Position numbers and translations under genes: made by a program | Shown here: in pieces, positions 25,755 through 35,947 of the stretch | Layout: each line of letters opens with the position of its first letter | Numbering within the stretch: position 1 is the stretch's first letter | Notes under the pieces: generated by a model | Databases searched by the model: none | Told to the model about the DNA's origin: nothing | Seen by the model: the letters and a program-made list of their open reading frames with translations, nothing else | Source: Halovibrio variabilis | GTDB lineage: Bacteria > Pseudomonadota > Gammaproteobacteria > Pseudomonadales > Halomonadaceae | DNA length: 64,000 bases | Reading direction: 5' to 3' | Assembly: GCF_007991175.1 (NCBI RefSeq) | Contig: NZ_BJXV01000001.1 | Span: forward strand, 1 to 64,000

Positions 25755-26621
25755 TTACTCGGCCGCGAATGCCTTGCGCATAAACGGCGGGAGGACGAGC
25801 GCGCCACGGTGTGCTTCAACGCTGTAGTACTCAAGCGGCAGCGCGTGGTTCGCTGCCGCCTGCTCGCGAAACGTATTAACGTCGGTGGCTTTGCCTGCCA
25901 GCGTAATGCTCCACCAGCCCGATGGGTAAACCGGCTGGGGGAAGGGCAGCGTGGCAACGCTGTTAAAGCCCGCCTCGCGCATATCGTGACGCAGTTCGCG
26001 GATAATCGAACCGCTGTGGTAAAGCGGCGATTCACTTTGCTGCACCATCACGCCGCCGCTTTTCAAAATGCGGTGGCAGCGCTTTAAAAAATCGGTTTTA
26101 AACAGCCCTTCAGCGGGCCCAACCGGGTCGGTGGAGTCGATGATTAAAACATCGATGCTTTCATCCGGTGCATCGTCCACCCACTTGACGCCATCGGCAA
26201 ACAGCAGTTCGGCGCGCGGGTCGTTGTTGGACGCCACCAACGCTGGGAAAAAGCGCTCAGCTGCCTTGGTCACTTCTGCGTCGATATCTATCTGGGTGAC
26301 TTTCTCAACGCCAGGGTGGCGCAGGACTTCTTTCAGTGTGCCGCAGTCGCCGCCGCCGATAATCACCACTCGCTTGGGATCCTGATGGGTAAACAGCGCC
26401 GGGTGGGCGATCATCTCGTGGTAGAGGAAGTTATCGCGATCGGTGAGCATCACGCAGCCATCCAACACCATCAGGTTGCCGTAGGTCTCGGTGGCGTACA
26501 CCTCCAGGTGTTGGTAGTCGCTCTGCACATCCAGCAGCTTTTCAGTGATCTTCAGCGAGAAGGCGCTGCCGTGGCTATCAAAGACTTCGGTAAACCACTG
26601 GTCGTCGCGTAGTTCGCTCAT
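25755..26621 (-). CDS. speE: Polyamine aminopropyltransferase (spermidine synthase)
   Basis: A 288-residue spermidine synthase that transfers aminopropyl from decarboxylated SAM to putrescine. Motifs are [19 protein letters not shown], the nucleotide-binding [18 protein letters not shown], the catalytic-Asp block [17 protein letters not shown], and [15 protein letters not shown]. The usual GGGDGG is GGGDCG here, a Cys for Gly change in the binding loop. Length fits the E. coli enzyme. The start overlaps the hemE stop (ATGA), so the two are translated in tandem. No speD gene is nearby. Confidence 0.92.
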   Translation of the reverse strand: MSELRDDQWFTEVFDSHGSAFSLKITEKLLDVQSDYQHLEVYATETYGNLMVLDGCVMLTDRDNFLYHEMIAHPALFTHQDPKRVVIIGGGDCGTLKEVLRHPGVEKVTQIDIDAEVTKAAERFFPALVASNNDPRAELLFADGVKWVDDAPDESIDVLIIDSTDPVGPAEGLFKTDFLKRCHRILKSGGVMVQQSESPLYHSGSIIRELRHDMREAGFNSVATLPFPQPVYPSGWWSITLAGKATDVNTFREQAAANHALPLEYYSVEAHRGALVLPPFMRKAFAAE

Positions 26622-27733
26622 GAATCGGCTCCTGAATGCAGCTGGTCTGCGTGGGTTGGGATATCCCGATGATACTGCGGGCTTAACTCGTGCAGCGCTT
26701 CCATAAAGGCGCTGACGTTATCCGGGTTGGTAAATTGGCTGATGCCATGGCCCAGGTTAAACACGTGACCAGGACCGTGGCCGTAGCTTTCCAGCACGCG
26801 GGCGACTTCGGCGCGAATAGCCGAGGGGCGGGCAAACAGCACGTTGGGGTCCAGGTTGCCCTGCAGCGCTACTTTATGGCCCACGCGGGCGCGGGCATCG
26901 GAAAGCTCGGTGGACCAGTCGATACCCACCGCATCAGCACCGGCACAGGCGATATGCTCAAGCCACTGGCCGCCGTTTTTGGTAAAGAGAATCACCGGTA
27001 CGCGGCGGCCGTCGTGTTCGCGAATCAACCCGGCGACAATTTGCTCCATGTAGCGCAGCGAGAACTCAAGGTAGGCAGGCGTCGAAAGCGCGCCGCCCCA
27101 GGTATCAAAAATCTGCACCGCCTGAGCGCCCGCGCGAATTTGCGCGTTCAGGTAGTCAGTCACTGCATGCGCTAATGTATCCAGTAGCTGGTGCATGGTG
27201 TCCGGCGTGTCGTAGAGCATGGTTTTCAGGTGGCGGAAATCTTTGCTGGAGCTACCTTCAACCATGTAGGTTGCCAGCGTCCAGGGGCTGCCGGAAAAGC
27301 CAATGAGCGGCATGCGGCCATTCAGCTCGCGGCGAATGGTGGACACCGCGCGCATCACGTAATCCAGGTCGCGCTCGGCATCGGGCACGCTTAGCGCGGC
27401 GACTTCTTCCGCGGTGCGCACGGTTTTGCGGAATTTGGGGCCTTCACCGGTTTCAAAGTAGAGCCCTAAGCCCATGGCATCGGGAATCGTTAAAATATCC
27501 GAAAATAGAATCGCTGCATCCAGCGGGAAGCGTTCCAGCGGCTGCAAAGTGACTTCGCAGGCAAGGTCATGATTGCGGCATAGATCCATAAAGCTGCCCG
27601 CATCGGCCCGTCTGGCACGGTATTCCGGCAGGTAACGGCCGGCTTGACGCATCATCCATACCGGCGTGCGGTCGACAGGCTGGCGCGCCAGGGCGCGAAG
27701 AAAACGATCATTTTGCAACGGTGTGGTGGTCAT
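26618..27733 (-). CDS. hemE: Uroporphyrinogen decarboxylase
   Basis: A 371-residue enzyme that removes four acetate carboxyls from uroporphyrinogen III to give coproporphyrinogen III in haem synthesis. The N-terminal signature [18 protein letters not shown] is complete, followed by [14 protein letters not shown] with the catalytic Asp, [16 protein letters not shown] and the C-terminal [16 protein letters not shown]. Slightly longer than the usual 355 residues because of a C-terminal tail. It overlaps speE by four bases. Confidence 0.96.
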   Translation of the reverse strand: MTTTPLQNDRFLRALARQPVDRTPVWMMRQAGRYLPEYRARRADAGSFMDLCRNHDLACEVTLQPLERFPLDAAILFSDILTIPDAMGLGLYFETGEGPKFRKTVRTAEEVAALSVPDAERDLDYVMRAVSTIRRELNGRMPLIGFSGSPWTLATYMVEGSSSKDFRHLKTMLYDTPDTMHQLLDTLAHAVTDYLNAQIRAGAQAVQIFDTWGGALSTPAYLEFSLRYMEQIVAGLIREHDGRRVPVILFTKNGGQWLEHIACAGADAVGIDWSTELSDARARVGHKVALQGNLDPNVLFARPSAIRAEVARVLESYGHGPGHVFNLGHGISQFTNPDNVSAFMEALHELSPQYHRDIPTHADQLHSGADS

Positions 27734-27987
27734 AAATACTTGCTCTTAAGAAATTTGCCCGCATCGTATGGGGGAGCGTGTAGGCGGGATTGTATGCGGC
27801 CAATTGTACTTGAAAATAGCGGATAGGGCGGTGTCCGGAGTGGCAAAAATCGTCGCACCCGGCGAATTTTTCTCCTTTATTTAGCCACCTCGCCAGCGTG
27901 AGGCGGGCGCCGCTTCCTGATAGAATAGCTGCCTATTTTGCCAACACTGGTGTGGTTAACTGGTTTGGTCTATCAGCGAGGTAACCT

Positions 27988-28623
27988 GTGACCATTCGCT
28001 TCATTGCCGCTTCCCGGCTGCCCACCCCTTGGGCGACATTTACCATGCATGGCTTCGAAGATGAAGCCACAGGCAAGGACCATATTGCCCTCACGCTGGG
28101 CGATGTGACCGGTGACGAGCCGGTGTTGGGACGGGTCCATTCTGAGTGTCTCACCGGCGATGCGCTGTTCTCGATGCGCTGCGACTGCGGCTATCAGCTG
28201 CAGGAGGCGCTCAAACGCATCGCTGAAGAGGGCCGCGGCGTGCTGTTTTATCTGCGCCAAGAAGGCCGTGGCATTGGCCTGTTAAACAAAATCCGTGCTT
28301 ATCATCTGCAAGATCAGGGCGCTGACACTGTCGAAGCCAATGAGCAGCTTGGCTTTGGCGCCGATATGCGCCGCTATGATCTATGCGTACCGATGCTCGA
28401 CCACCTGGGGGTGACGGCGTTGCGGTTAATGACCAATAACCCACGCAAGGTGGATGCGTTGACCCGGGATGGGGTGAACGTTGTTGAGCGCTTACCCATC
28501 ACCACCGGTTTAAACCCCCATAACGAACAGTACCTTGCCACCAAAGCAGGCAAGCTCGGTCATATGATGGCCCTGGATGACTTTACCCAAGCTAGCGACG
28601 TGGATATTGAGCGTAAGGGGTGA
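27988..28623 (+). CDS. ribA: GTP cyclohydrolase II
   Basis: A 211-residue stand-alone RibA, converting GTP to the pyrimidine precursor of riboflavin. Zinc ligands are the three Cys in [19 protein letters not shown], the catalytic region is [14 protein letters not shown] ([20 protein letters not shown]), then [16 protein letters not shown] and LLTNNP-like [11 protein letters not shown]. The GTG start at 27988 follows AGGT 6 bases upstream. It is divergent from hemE. I saw no FMN riboswitch ahead of it. Confidence 0.95.
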   Translation: MTIRFIAASRLPTPWATFTMHGFEDEATGKDHIALTLGDVTGDEPVLGRVHSECLTGDALFSMRCDCGYQLQEALKRIAEEGRGVLFYLRQEGRGIGLLNKIRAYHLQDQGADTVEANEQLGFGADMRRYDLCVPMLDHLGVTALRLMTNNPRKVDALTRDGVNVVERLPITTGLNPHNEQYLATKAGKLGHMMALDDFTQASDVDIERKG

Positions 28624-28668
28624 TAGCCAGCGAAGTAGTAACCAGGGCCCGAACGTAAGGAGCGCCCT

Positions 28669-29355
28669 ATGACGCAAACAATGCGCGACATACCCGCAAA
28701 TCTCAGCGAATTCAGCGCGCTCGAAGAGCGCTTGAACAGCATTACCCACGGCATCGGCGCTGTGCTCAGCCTGGTGGGGATGGTGGTGCTAATAGTAGCG
28801 GCTAGCTTAGCCGCTCGTGTCGACCCGTGGAAAATGGTTAGCTTAAGCCTGTACGGCACGACCCTGGTGTTGCTATATACCGCCTCGACGCTTTACCACG
28901 GTGTTCCCCATCGGCACTGGAAGCAGCGTTTACAATTGCTTGACCACTGCTCGATTTATCTTTTGATTGCGGGCACTTATACGCCTTTTCTGCTCGTTAA
29001 TATGCGCGGCACGACGGGCTGGGTCTTGTTTGCCGTCGTTTGGTCGTTGGCGCTTTCGGGGATTGCCTTTAAGCTACGCTGGCCCCAGCGCTTTGCGTTA
29101 TTGCGCGTGGTCATTTATCTGCTCATGGGCTGGATGATCGTCCTGGCGTCAGAAGAGATGGCCGCGCATCTATCGCCGACGGGTATCGTCCTGCTGGCCG
29201 CAGGCGGAGTCACCTATACACTCGGCGTGATCTTCTACGCCGTGCGCGCTATTCCCTATAATCACGCCATTTGGCATCTTTTTGTCATCGCCGGTAGCAT
29301 TTGTCACTACTTTGCCGTTTATAGCGCCGTTTTGCCCCATACATCGCCTGCGTAA
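28669..29355 (+). CDS. trhA: Hemolysin III family membrane protein (TrhA/YqfA-like)
   Basis: A 228-residue integral membrane protein with seven hydrophobic segments, PAQR-related. Motifs are ERLNSITHGIGAVLSLVG, STLYHGVPHRHWK, LDHCSIYLLIAGTYTPFLL and HAIWHLFVIAGSICHYFAV, giving the Ser/His/Asp/His zinc-site pattern of the CREST superfamily. E. coli YqfA (TrhA) regulates membrane energetics and fatty-acid composition; the name hemolysin III is historical. 45 bp after ribA. Confidence 0.88.
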   Translation: MTQTMRDIPANLSEFSALEERLNSITHGIGAVLSLVGMVVLIVAASLAARVDPWKMVSLSLYGTTLVLLYTASTLYHGVPHRHWKQRLQLLDHCSIYLLIAGTYTPFLLVNMRGTTGWVLFAVVWSLALSGIAFKLRWPQRFALLRVVIYLLMGWMIVLASEEMAAHLSPTGIVLLAAGGVTYTLGVIFYAVRAIPYNHAIWHLFVIAGSICHYFAVYSAVLPHTSPA

Positions 29356-29463
29356 CACTCGCATTGTCTCATTAAATTGTATTACGTCCTTGAGGTATGC
29401 AGCGTTAGTTGGCAAGATCAAAAAAAGAGAAGCTCAACGAGCTTTTCCACCCAGAGGATTAGC

Positions 29464-30153
29464 ATGAGTTCTACTAATAATAACGCCCACGATACGACAA
29501 TGCCGTCAGTGCTTGGGAAGCAAGATCAATCTGATGACATGATTCATCGCATCGGCCATTTAACCCGGCTACTGCGGGACAGCATGAAAGAGCTGGGGTT
29601 GGATCAGCAGATTTCCCAGGCAGCGCAAGCTATTCCTGATGCCAATGACCGGCTTAACTATGTCGCTTCGATGACCGAGCAGGCCGCGGAGCGGGCGTTA
29701 AACGCCGTCGAGCGCGCCCAGCCCGTTCAAGATAGCCTTGAAAGTGAGGGTGCCGCCCTGGACAAACGCTGGCAGGCGGCGATGGCGAAGCTAGTGGAGG
29801 TAGAGAGCGACCCGGCGCTGGTGGCCGATACGCAGCACTACTTGAGTAATACGCTTCCCAAAGCGACCGGCGATACGCAAAAAGAGCTGCTCGAAATCAT
29901 GATGGCTCAAGACTTCCAGGATCTCACCGGTCAGGTGATCAAGAAGATGACGGAAGTGATTAAATTAATCGAAGAGCAGCTGGTACAAGTGCTGGTCGAC
30001 AATGTGCCCAACGTGACCGACGGCGTTAAGCACGAAGACAACCGCGATGAACATGCCAAGCTGCGTAATGGGCCACAGGTGGGCAAAGACAAAGCCGATG
30101 TGGCCACCGGCCAAGATCAAGTCGACGATCTGCTCGACGATCTCGGCTTTTAA
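29464..30153 (+). CDS. cheZ: Chemotaxis protein phosphatase CheZ
   Basis: A 229-residue CheY-P phosphatase: a long four-helix bundle with the catalytic Gln in MMAQDFQDLTGQVIKKM and a C-terminal amphipathic CheY-binding helix (DQVDDLLDDLGF), joined by a flexible acidic linker. The ATG at 29464 follows GAGGA; the open frame upstream is non-homologous. cheZ normally follows cheY inside a chemotaxis/flagellar cluster, but here it stands alone between trhA and djlA with no cheY, cheA or cheW in the window. Confidence 0.93.
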   Translation: MSSTNNNAHDTTMPSVLGKQDQSDDMIHRIGHLTRLLRDSMKELGLDQQISQAAQAIPDANDRLNYVASMTEQAAERALNAVERAQPVQDSLESEGAALDKRWQAAMAKLVEVESDPALVADTQHYLSNTLPKATGDTQKELLEIMMAQDFQDLTGQVIKKMTEVIKLIEEQLVQVLVDNVPNVTDGVKHEDNRDEHAKLRNGPQVGKDKADVATGQDQVDDLLDDLGF

Positions 30154-30198
30154 CGGACACCCCGCCAGGTTCGCAAGGCACCGAATTAAATCGTGTTA

Positions 30199-30960
30199 CT
30201 AAGCGCCCCGCGCCTCACGAATACGCTCGTAGGCGTTGCCAATTTCGCTGGTGCGCGCTTGGGCGACATCGCGCATGCTGTCTGGCAGGCCTTTGCCGGC
30301 CAGTTTGTCGGGGTGGTTTTGGCTCATTAAGCGGCGGTAGGCCTTTTTGATTTCGCTGTCGCTGGCGTCTTCGGAAACCCCTAGTACGCGGTAAGCGTCT
30401 TTCAGCGCTTCTTCGCTGGCGCCCTGGGAGTTGGCGGCGGCGCCGTGCAGCATGGCTTCGATCTGCTGGACTTCGGTTTCGCTGCAGCCTACCCCGCGGG
30501 CGACGCGTAGGATCATTTCTTGCTCGGCGGGGTGGAGCACGCCGTCGGCGGCAATAGCGCTGAGTTGAACCTGAATAAATACCTGACGCAACACCGGCTG
30601 GCGCTGGGTCAAGCGATTAACGGACGCCAGCTCGGCGTCAAGGTCGAAATCATCGGCACGCCCGCGCTCGAAAGCGGCGCGTGCTTTAGCGCGCTGTTCG
30701 CCCTGTAAATGCATCTGGTCAAACAGTTTTTCGGCAACGTCTCGCTCGTCGTCGGTCACTTTGCCGTCGGCTTGGCACAGGCAGCCCATGACGGAAAAGA
30801 TCGACTCCAGAAAGCTTTCTTGGATGCGCATTCGCGCGATTTTCAGGCGACGACTTAGGCGTCGCCCCAGCCACCAGCCCAAACCGCCGCCAATAAGCAG
30901 CCCCACCGGGCCGCCAAATGCGAGGCCGATCAGGGCGAAGATAATAATCAAAAATAGCAT
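30199..30960 (-). CDS. djlA: DnaJ-like membrane co-chaperone DjlA
   Basis: A 253-residue type III membrane J-protein: a glycine-rich N-terminal transmembrane segment (residues 1-33), a TerB-like middle domain (FSVMGCLCQADGKVTDDERD, ADGVLHPAEQEMILRVARG) and a C-terminal J domain (AYRVLGVSEDASDSEIKKAY, NHPDKLAG with the HPD triad). It stimulates DnaK at the inner membrane. It lies 49 bp after dxs and may belong to the same transcript. Confidence 0.92.
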   Translation of the reverse strand: MLFLIIIFALIGLAFGGPVGLLIGGGLGWWLGRRLSRRLKIARMRIQESFLESIFSVMGCLCQADGKVTDDERDVAEKLFDQMHLQGEQRAKARAAFERGRADDFDLDAELASVNRLTQRQPVLRQVFIQVQLSAIAADGVLHPAEQEMILRVARGVGCSETEVQQIEAMLHGAAANSQGASEEALKDAYRVLGVSEDASDSEIKKAYRRLMSQNHPDKLAGKGLPDSMRDVAQARTSEIGNAYERIREARGA

Positions 30961-31009
30961 GGCAATCTCAAAAGTGGTTGAAAGTTACACGTCATTAAAC
31001 GCTAAAGGG

Positions 31010-32935
31010 CTAAGGCAGCCGGGCGCGAATAGCACGCTCAATGCCGGCGCTATCCAGCTGGCAGTCGGCGAGCAGCTCTGCGGGGGTGCCGTGTTCGACA
31101 AAGGCATCGGGCAGGCCGATGTTGAGCACTTCGACCTGCACGCCTTCGGCGTTGAGTAGCTCATTGACGGCGCTGCCTGCGCCACCGGCAACCACGTTTT
31201 CTTCCAAGGTCACCAACAGCTCGTGTTCGTCGGCGGCGTGCAGCAGCGTGTCGCGGTCCAGGGGTTTGATAGAGCGCATATTGATATGGGTGGCATTGAG
31301 CCGTTCGGCAACTTCCGCCGCCGCGCTGTTGAGGCTGCCAAAGGCCAGCAGTGCAATGCGTACACCGTCGCTGGCGGCGTGGCGGCGCACGTCAGCCTTA
31401 CCAATCGCCATGGGCTCAAGGTGCGTAGGAATCTCTACGCCTGGCCCGGTGCCGCGGGGGTAGCGCACCGCCGCAGGGCCAGGGTGGTGATAGGCCGCAC
31501 TGAGCATAGCGCGGCACTCGGCTTCGTCTGCGGGGGCTAAAATCACCATGCCGGGCACGCAGCGCAAAAACGACAGGTCCATGCTGCCGTGGTGCGTGGG
31601 GCCGTCCTCGCCCACTAAGCCCGCGCGGTCAATCGCAAAGGTGACGTCGAGGCTTTGCACCGCCACATCGTGAATGAGCTGATCGTAGCCGCGTTGGAGA
31701 AAAGTGGAATAGATGGCGACCACCGGCTTCATGCCTTCGCAGGCCATGCCCGCCGCGAGCGTTACCGCGTGCTGCTCAGCAATCGCCACATCGAAATAGC
31801 GCTGAGGGTACTCTTTTGAGAAGCGAATCAGATCGGAGCCTTCGCGCATCGCCGGGGTAATGCCCATTAGGCGTGGGTCCGCCGCGGCCATATCGCACAG
31901 CCAGTCGCCAAACACGTTGCAGTATTTTTTCTTGGGCGGTGGCGGTGTCTCCGCCGGTTTTTTGACCGACGTCGCCGTGGCCGAGGTACCGGGCTTTTCT
32001 AATTTGGTAATCGCATGGTAGCCAATCTGATCCGCCTCGGCGGGCAGGAAGCCTTTGCCCTTGACCGTTTTGATATGCAGAAATTGCGGGCCTTCCAGGT
32101 CGCGCAGGTTCTCCAGCGTCTCGGTTAACGCGTCGAGGTCGTGGCCATCAATGGGGCCAACGTAGTTAAAGCCCATTTCTTCAAACAGCGTGGCGGGGCT
32201 GACCATGCCTTTCATGTGCTCTTCGGTGCGGCGGGCAATTTTGAGCGCACCGGGCAGGTGTGAGAGCACTTTTTTGCCCTCTTCGCGCATTTTCAGGTAA
32301 GGCTTGCTGGACAGTACCCGGGCGAGATACGTCGCCATACCGCCGACGTTCTCGGAAATCGACATCTCGTTGTCGTTGAGCACTACCAGCAGGTTGGCTT
32401 CCACATGGCCTGCGTGAGCCAGCGCCTCGAAGGACATGCCCGCGGTGAGCGCGCCGTCGCCAATAATCGCGCACACGTGGCGCTTTTCGCCTTGGGCCTT
32501 GGCCGCCAGTGCCATGCCCAGCGCCGATGAAATGGACGTGCTGGAGTGGCCCACGCCAAAGGTGTCGTACTCGGATTCGGCGCGGCGCGGAAAAGCGGCC
32601 AGGCCGCCGTGCTGGCGAATGCTCAGCATGGTCTCGCGGCGGCCGGTAAGAATCTTGTGCGGATAAGCCTGATGGCCAACGTCCCACACCAAGCGGTCGT
32701 GGGGCGTATTAAAGGCGTGGTGCAGGGCAACGCTCAACTCGACAACGCCGAGCCCGGCGCCAAAATGACCGCCTGAGACGCCTACGCTATACAGCAGGTA
32801 GGCGCGCAGCTCGTCGGCCAGCTGGGCGAGCTGGTGGGCGTTCATGGCCCGCAGGGCAGCGGGGTGGTCAAAAGAGTCGAGCAGTGGCGTGGCCGGGCGC
32901 TCGCGGGGTATCTCGTCGAACAGCTTCATGGGCAT
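31010..32935 (-). CDS. dxs: 1-deoxy-D-xylulose-5-phosphate synthase
   Basis: A 641-residue thiamine-diphosphate enzyme that condenses pyruvate and glyceraldehyde-3-phosphate in the first MEP-pathway step. Seen are HVLTYGRRE-type substrate loop ([13 protein letters not shown]), TDP/Mg motif [14 protein letters not shown] with NDN downstream, the pyrimidine-domain [20 protein letters not shown] and the conserved [20 protein letters not shown]. Translation can start at 32935 or at the ATG two codons on. Third gene of xseB-ispA-dxs, a classic gammaproteobacterial order. Confidence 0.96.
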   Translation of the reverse strand: MPMKLFDEIPRERPATPLLDSFDHPAALRAMNAHQLAQLADELRAYLLYSVGVSGGHFGAGLGVVELSVALHHAFNTPHDRLVWDVGHQAYPHKILTGRRETMLSIRQHGGLAAFPRRAESEYDTFGVGHSSTSISSALGMALAAKAQGEKRHVCAIIGDGALTAGMSFEALAHAGHVEANLLVVLNDNEMSISENVGGMATYLARVLSSKPYLKMREEGKKVLSHLPGALKIARRTEEHMKGMVSPATLFEEMGFNYVGPIDGHDLDALTETLENLRDLEGPQFLHIKTVKGKGFLPAEADQIGYHAITKLEKPGTSATATSVKKPAETPPPPKKKYCNVFGDWLCDMAAADPRLMGITPAMREGSDLIRFSKEYPQRYFDVAIAEQHAVTLAAGMACEGMKPVVAIYSTFLQRGYDQLIHDVAVQSLDVTFAIDRAGLVGEDGPTHHGSMDLSFLRCVPGMVILAPADEAECRAMLSAAYHHPGPAAVRYPRGTGPGVEIPTHLEPMAIGKADVRRHAASDGVRIALLAFGSLNSAAAEVAERLNATHINMRSIKPLDRDTLLHAADEHELLVTLEENVVAGGAGSAVNELLNAEGVQVEVLNIGLPDAFVEHGTPAELLADCQLDSAGIERAIRARLP

Positions 32936-32937
32936 GT

Positions 32938-33831
32938 TTAGTGGTCGCGCTCGATCATGTAGTGGGCTAAGTCGGCCAGCGGTGCGGCACCTTCGCCCAG
33001 CGGGGCGAGGGCGGCAATGGCCTCGTCGATCAGGCTTTGGGCTTTGCGCTGCGCGCCCTCCAGCCCCAGCAGGCTGGGGTAAGTGGGCTTGGCACGGGCG
33101 GCATCGGCGCCTGACGTTTTGCCTAGGGTAACGGTGTCGCCGGTCACATCCAGGATGTCGTCGTGAATCTGGAAGGCTAGTCCAATGGCGCGGGCGTAGC
33201 GAGTCAGCGCGTTCAGGCGGGGGTCATCCTCCGCCACTGCGACCAGTCCACCCAGGCGCACTGCGGCGACGATCAGCGCGCCGGTCTTATGGGCGTGCAT
33301 ATGGGCCAGGGCGTCAACATCCGGATGGCCGCCGACGGCGTCTAAATCCAGCGCTTGGCCCGCCACCATGCCATCACGACCGGACGCCGAGGCCAAGGTG
33401 TGGATCAAGTGACTGAGCCGCGGGTGAGCCGTGCTGGCCAGTACCTCAAAGGCCAGCGCCTGCAGGGCATCGCCGGCTAGAATCGCGCTGGCTTCATCAA
33501 AGGCTTTATGCACCGTGGGTTGACCGCGGCGCAGGTCGTCGTCGTCCATGGCGGGTAAGTCGTCATGGATCAGCGAGTAGGCGTGGATGAGCTCGATGGC
33601 GGCGGCCGGTGCGTCTAACGCTTTAGCGTCGGCACCCAGCGCTTTCCCGGCCATGTATACCAGCAGCGGGCGCAGGCGTTTGCCCCCCACCAGCAGGCCA
33701 TGGCGCATGGCGGCCTCAAGCCTTGGCGCTACCGCGGGGCGGCTGTCGAAAAGAGCCGCTAATGTGGCGTCCACGCGGGTATTGCTGGTTTGGCGCAGGG
33801 TGGCAAGCGGGCTTTGCTGCGTGGCTACCAT
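32938..33831 (-). CDS. ispA: Farnesyl diphosphate synthase
   Basis: A 297-residue class I prenyl elongase making FPP from IPP and DMAPP/GPP. The first Asp-rich motif is [15 protein letters not shown], the second is [13 protein letters not shown], and KGKRLRP-type substrate binding appears as [13 protein letters not shown]. Length is normal for IspA. Overlaps xseB by seven bases and is followed by dxs after two bases, so the three are tightly coupled for isoprenoid supply. Confidence 0.95.
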   Translation of the reverse strand: MVATQQSPLATLRQTSNTRVDATLAALFDSRPAVAPRLEAAMRHGLLVGGKRLRPLLVYMAGKALGADAKALDAPAAAIELIHAYSLIHDDLPAMDDDDLRRGQPTVHKAFDEASAILAGDALQALAFEVLASTAHPRLSHLIHTLASASGRDGMVAGQALDLDAVGGHPDVDALAHMHAHKTGALIVAAVRLGGLVAVAEDDPRLNALTRYARAIGLAFQIHDDILDVTGDTVTLGKTSGADAARAKPTYPSLLGLEGAQRKAQSLIDEAIAALAPLGEGAAPLADLAHYMIERDH

Positions 33832-34115
33832 GGGGGCGTCTCCTTGCTGTCTTCATCGGCGGCATCCTTGGGGTCGTCGGGGCCGGCAAAGGGCGCCACG
33901 TTCAAACGCCCTTCGCTGTCTTCGCTGAGCGCACGCACTTTAAGCTCGGCGCTGTCCAGGCGCTGCTGGGCGTCGCGGGTTAGCCGCACACCCTGTTCAA
34001 ACGCGGTCAGTGAATCTTCCAATGAGAGCTCGCCTGACTCGAGACGTTCAACGATGGTTTCGAGTTGCTCAACCGTCGCGGCAAAATCCTGCGGGGGTGG
34101 TGTTGTATCACTCAT
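33825..34115 (-). CDS. xseB: Exodeoxyribonuclease VII small subunit
   Basis: A 96-residue protein. The core [40 protein letters not shown] is the XseB helical hairpin that binds the large subunit XseA; the Asp/Pro-rich tail is variable. First gene of the xseB-ispA-dxs operon. Confidence 0.93.
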   Translation of the reverse strand: MSDTTPPPQDFAATVEQLETIVERLESGELSLEDSLTAFEQGVRLTRDAQQRLDSAELKVRALSEDSEGRLNVAPFAGPDDPKDAADEDSKETPPW

Positions 34116-34351
34116 TGGGAGGTGCCTGCCAACCGGTATTGTGAAAATAGACCCTAGTATACACCGACGCCTGGGGGTGGCGTCTGCCTTTCAGCCTACG
34201 CCAATGGTGGCGACTTGCGATCCATTCATCGTCAGGACGCAGACTTTTCATCATCTTGAACCGGTCTGAAGCGGTTGGGCTGTGCTACGATATGTGCCTC
34301 CTGTAAACCGATACACGGCGCTTGCCGCCGACCATAGAGGTTGATTCAGCC

Positions 34352-35596
34352 ATGGCCAAAACGTCCCTGGACAAGAGCAAGATCAAGATCCTGCTACTCG
34401 AGGGCGTCCACCAAAGCGCGGTGGACAATTTTCACACGTCAGGTTACGCCAATATTGAGCACCTGCCGACATCGCTTGATGAGGACGCGCTGATCGACAA
34501 GATCCGCGATGTTCACTTCATCGGTATTCGTTCCCGTACCCAGTTGACGGAGCGCGTGTTCGCAGCGGCGGAGAAACTGGTCGGCGTTGGTTGTTTCTGT
34601 ATCGGCACCAATCAGGTCGATTTGACCGCTGCCTTAACCCGCGGTATCGCGGTGTTCAACGCGCCTTACTCCAATACCCGTTCGGTGGCTGAACTGGTGC
34701 TGGCGGAAGCCATCATGCTGCTGCGGGGGATCCCTGAGAAAAACGCCCGCGCCCACCAGGGCGGCTGGCTTAAGTCAGCTAAGAACTCCCACGAAGCGCG
34801 CGGTAAAACGCTGGGTATCGTTGGCTACGGCAGCATCGGCGCCCAGCTTTCGGTACTGGCCGAGTCATTAGGCTTTAACGTTATCTATTACGATGTGATT
34901 GCCAAGCTGGGCATGGGCAACGCCAATCAAGTAGGCAGCCTTGAAGAGCTGCTGGGGCGTTCTGATGTGATCAGTTTGCACGTGCCTGATCTTGCCTCTA
35001 CCCGTTGGATGATCGGCGCCAAAGAGATCGCCGCCATGAAATCCGGCGCAATCTTTATTAATGCTTCCCGCGGTAGCGTGGTTGAAATCGAACCGCTGGC
35101 CGAGGCACTTAAAGCCGGTAATCTCAACGGGGCGGCGATTGATGTCTTCCCGGTCGAGCCAAAAGGCAACGGAGAAGAGTTTGAGAGCCCGCTGCGCGGC
35201 CTGGAGAACGTGATTCTGACGCCGCATATCGGTGGCTCTACCCTGGAAGCCCAGGAGAACATCGGTATCGAAGTATCAGAAAAACTGATCACTTATTCCG
35301 ATAACGGCACCACCGTGACCTCGGTTAACTTCCCCGAAGTCGCGCTGCCCGCTCACCCTGACAAGCACCGTTTGCTGCACATTCACCACAACGTACCGGG
35401 CGTGCTGTCGCAAATTAACCGCGTGCTGTCTGAAAACGGGATCAACATCTCGGGTCAGTACCTGCAGACCAACGAAAAAGTCGGCTATGTGGTTATTGAT
35501 GTGGATAAAGCCTACGGCCCCCAGGCGCTGGAAGCATTGAAGCAGGTGGATCACACGCTGAAAATTCGTGCGCTCTACTCGTCACAAAACAGCTAA
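34352..35596 (+). CDS. serA: D-3-phosphoglycerate dehydrogenase
   Basis: A 414-residue NAD-dependent enzyme that opens serine synthesis. It has catalytic domain LLLEGVHQSAVDNFHTSGY, the nucleotide-binding GKTLGIVGYGSIGAQLSVLA, active-site Arg/Glu/His in INASRGSVVEIEPLAEAL and LTPHIGGSTLEAQENI, and a C-terminal ACT domain (HHNVPGVLSQINRVLSENGI NISGQYLQT) for serine feedback, as in the E. coli-type enzyme. The ATG at 34352 follows AGAGG; upstream in-frame codons are not conserved. Confidence 0.96.
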   Translation: MAKTSLDKSKIKILLLEGVHQSAVDNFHTSGYANIEHLPTSLDEDALIDKIRDVHFIGIRSRTQLTERVFAAAEKLVGVGCFCIGTNQVDLTAALTRGIAVFNAPYSNTRSVAELVLAEAIMLLRGIPEKNARAHQGGWLKSAKNSHEARGKTLGIVGYGSIGAQLSVLAESLGFNVIYYDVIAKLGMGNANQVGSLEELLGRSDVISLHVPDLASTRWMIGAKEIAAMKSGAIFINASRGSVVEIEPLAEALKAGNLNGAAIDVFPVEPKGNGEEFESPLRGLENVILTPHIGGSTLEAQENIGIEVSEKLITYSDNGTTVTSVNFPEVALPAHPDKHRLLHIHHNVPGVLSQINRVLSENGINISGQYLQTNEKVGYVVIDVDKAYGPQALEALKQVDHTLKIRALYSSQNS

Positions 35597-35706
35597 CGTA
35601 TTGAGTTAAATAAGTTGGGCTATTCGTCATCTAATGTGGATTTAAGATTGGTTGGCTATTTTGTATCTCACTGTTCAGATCGCAACCACTAAGCCAGCTA
35701 TCTGTT

Positions 35707-35834
35707 GTGGGAGGCCGCTTCAGCGTGGTCCGACACTTCGGTGGTCCGACACTTCGGCGAAGGGTGCCGTAGGCACCCCCTTGGTTTCATCATGCTAATA
35801 GCCCAAACATTCGCGAGCTGAAGCTCCCTCCCAC
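35707..35834 (-). repeat. REPIN-like element, subfamily A, copy 3
   Basis: A 128-bp element bounded by GTGGGAGG (35707) and CCCTCCCAC (35826-35834). Read on the minus strand it starts GTGGGAGGGAGCTTCAGCTC with GCGAATGTT, identical over 29 bases to the element at 13391, and contains the hairpin GGGTGCctacGGCACCC. It is longer because a 16-bp unit (GTGGTCCGACACTTCG) is tandemly duplicated near the other arm (35735-35766 region). It occupies most of the 350-bp gap after serA. Confidence 0.8.
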
Positions 35835-35902
35835 GAGAGCTACCCTCATGCTGGCAGAGTTAATTCCATACTGAGCGACGAAAAGCCATAAGTCAGCTAT
35901 AA

Positions 35903-35932
35903 AAAACGGCGCCTCTTGTGAGGCGCCGTTTT
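35903..35932. terminator. Bidirectional terminator between serA and the pirin gene
   Basis: AAAACGGCGCCTC and GAGGCGCCGTTTT form a perfect 13-bp stem around TTGT, with A and T tracts on both sides, 15 bp beyond the pirin stop. Confidence 0.85.
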
Positions 35933-35947
35933 AGGAGGTGAAGGTGA

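Noticed and set aside
27734..27987. FMN riboswitch ahead of ribA
   Set aside because: The conserved RFN-element boxes were not found; only ordinary promoter-like sequence is seen.
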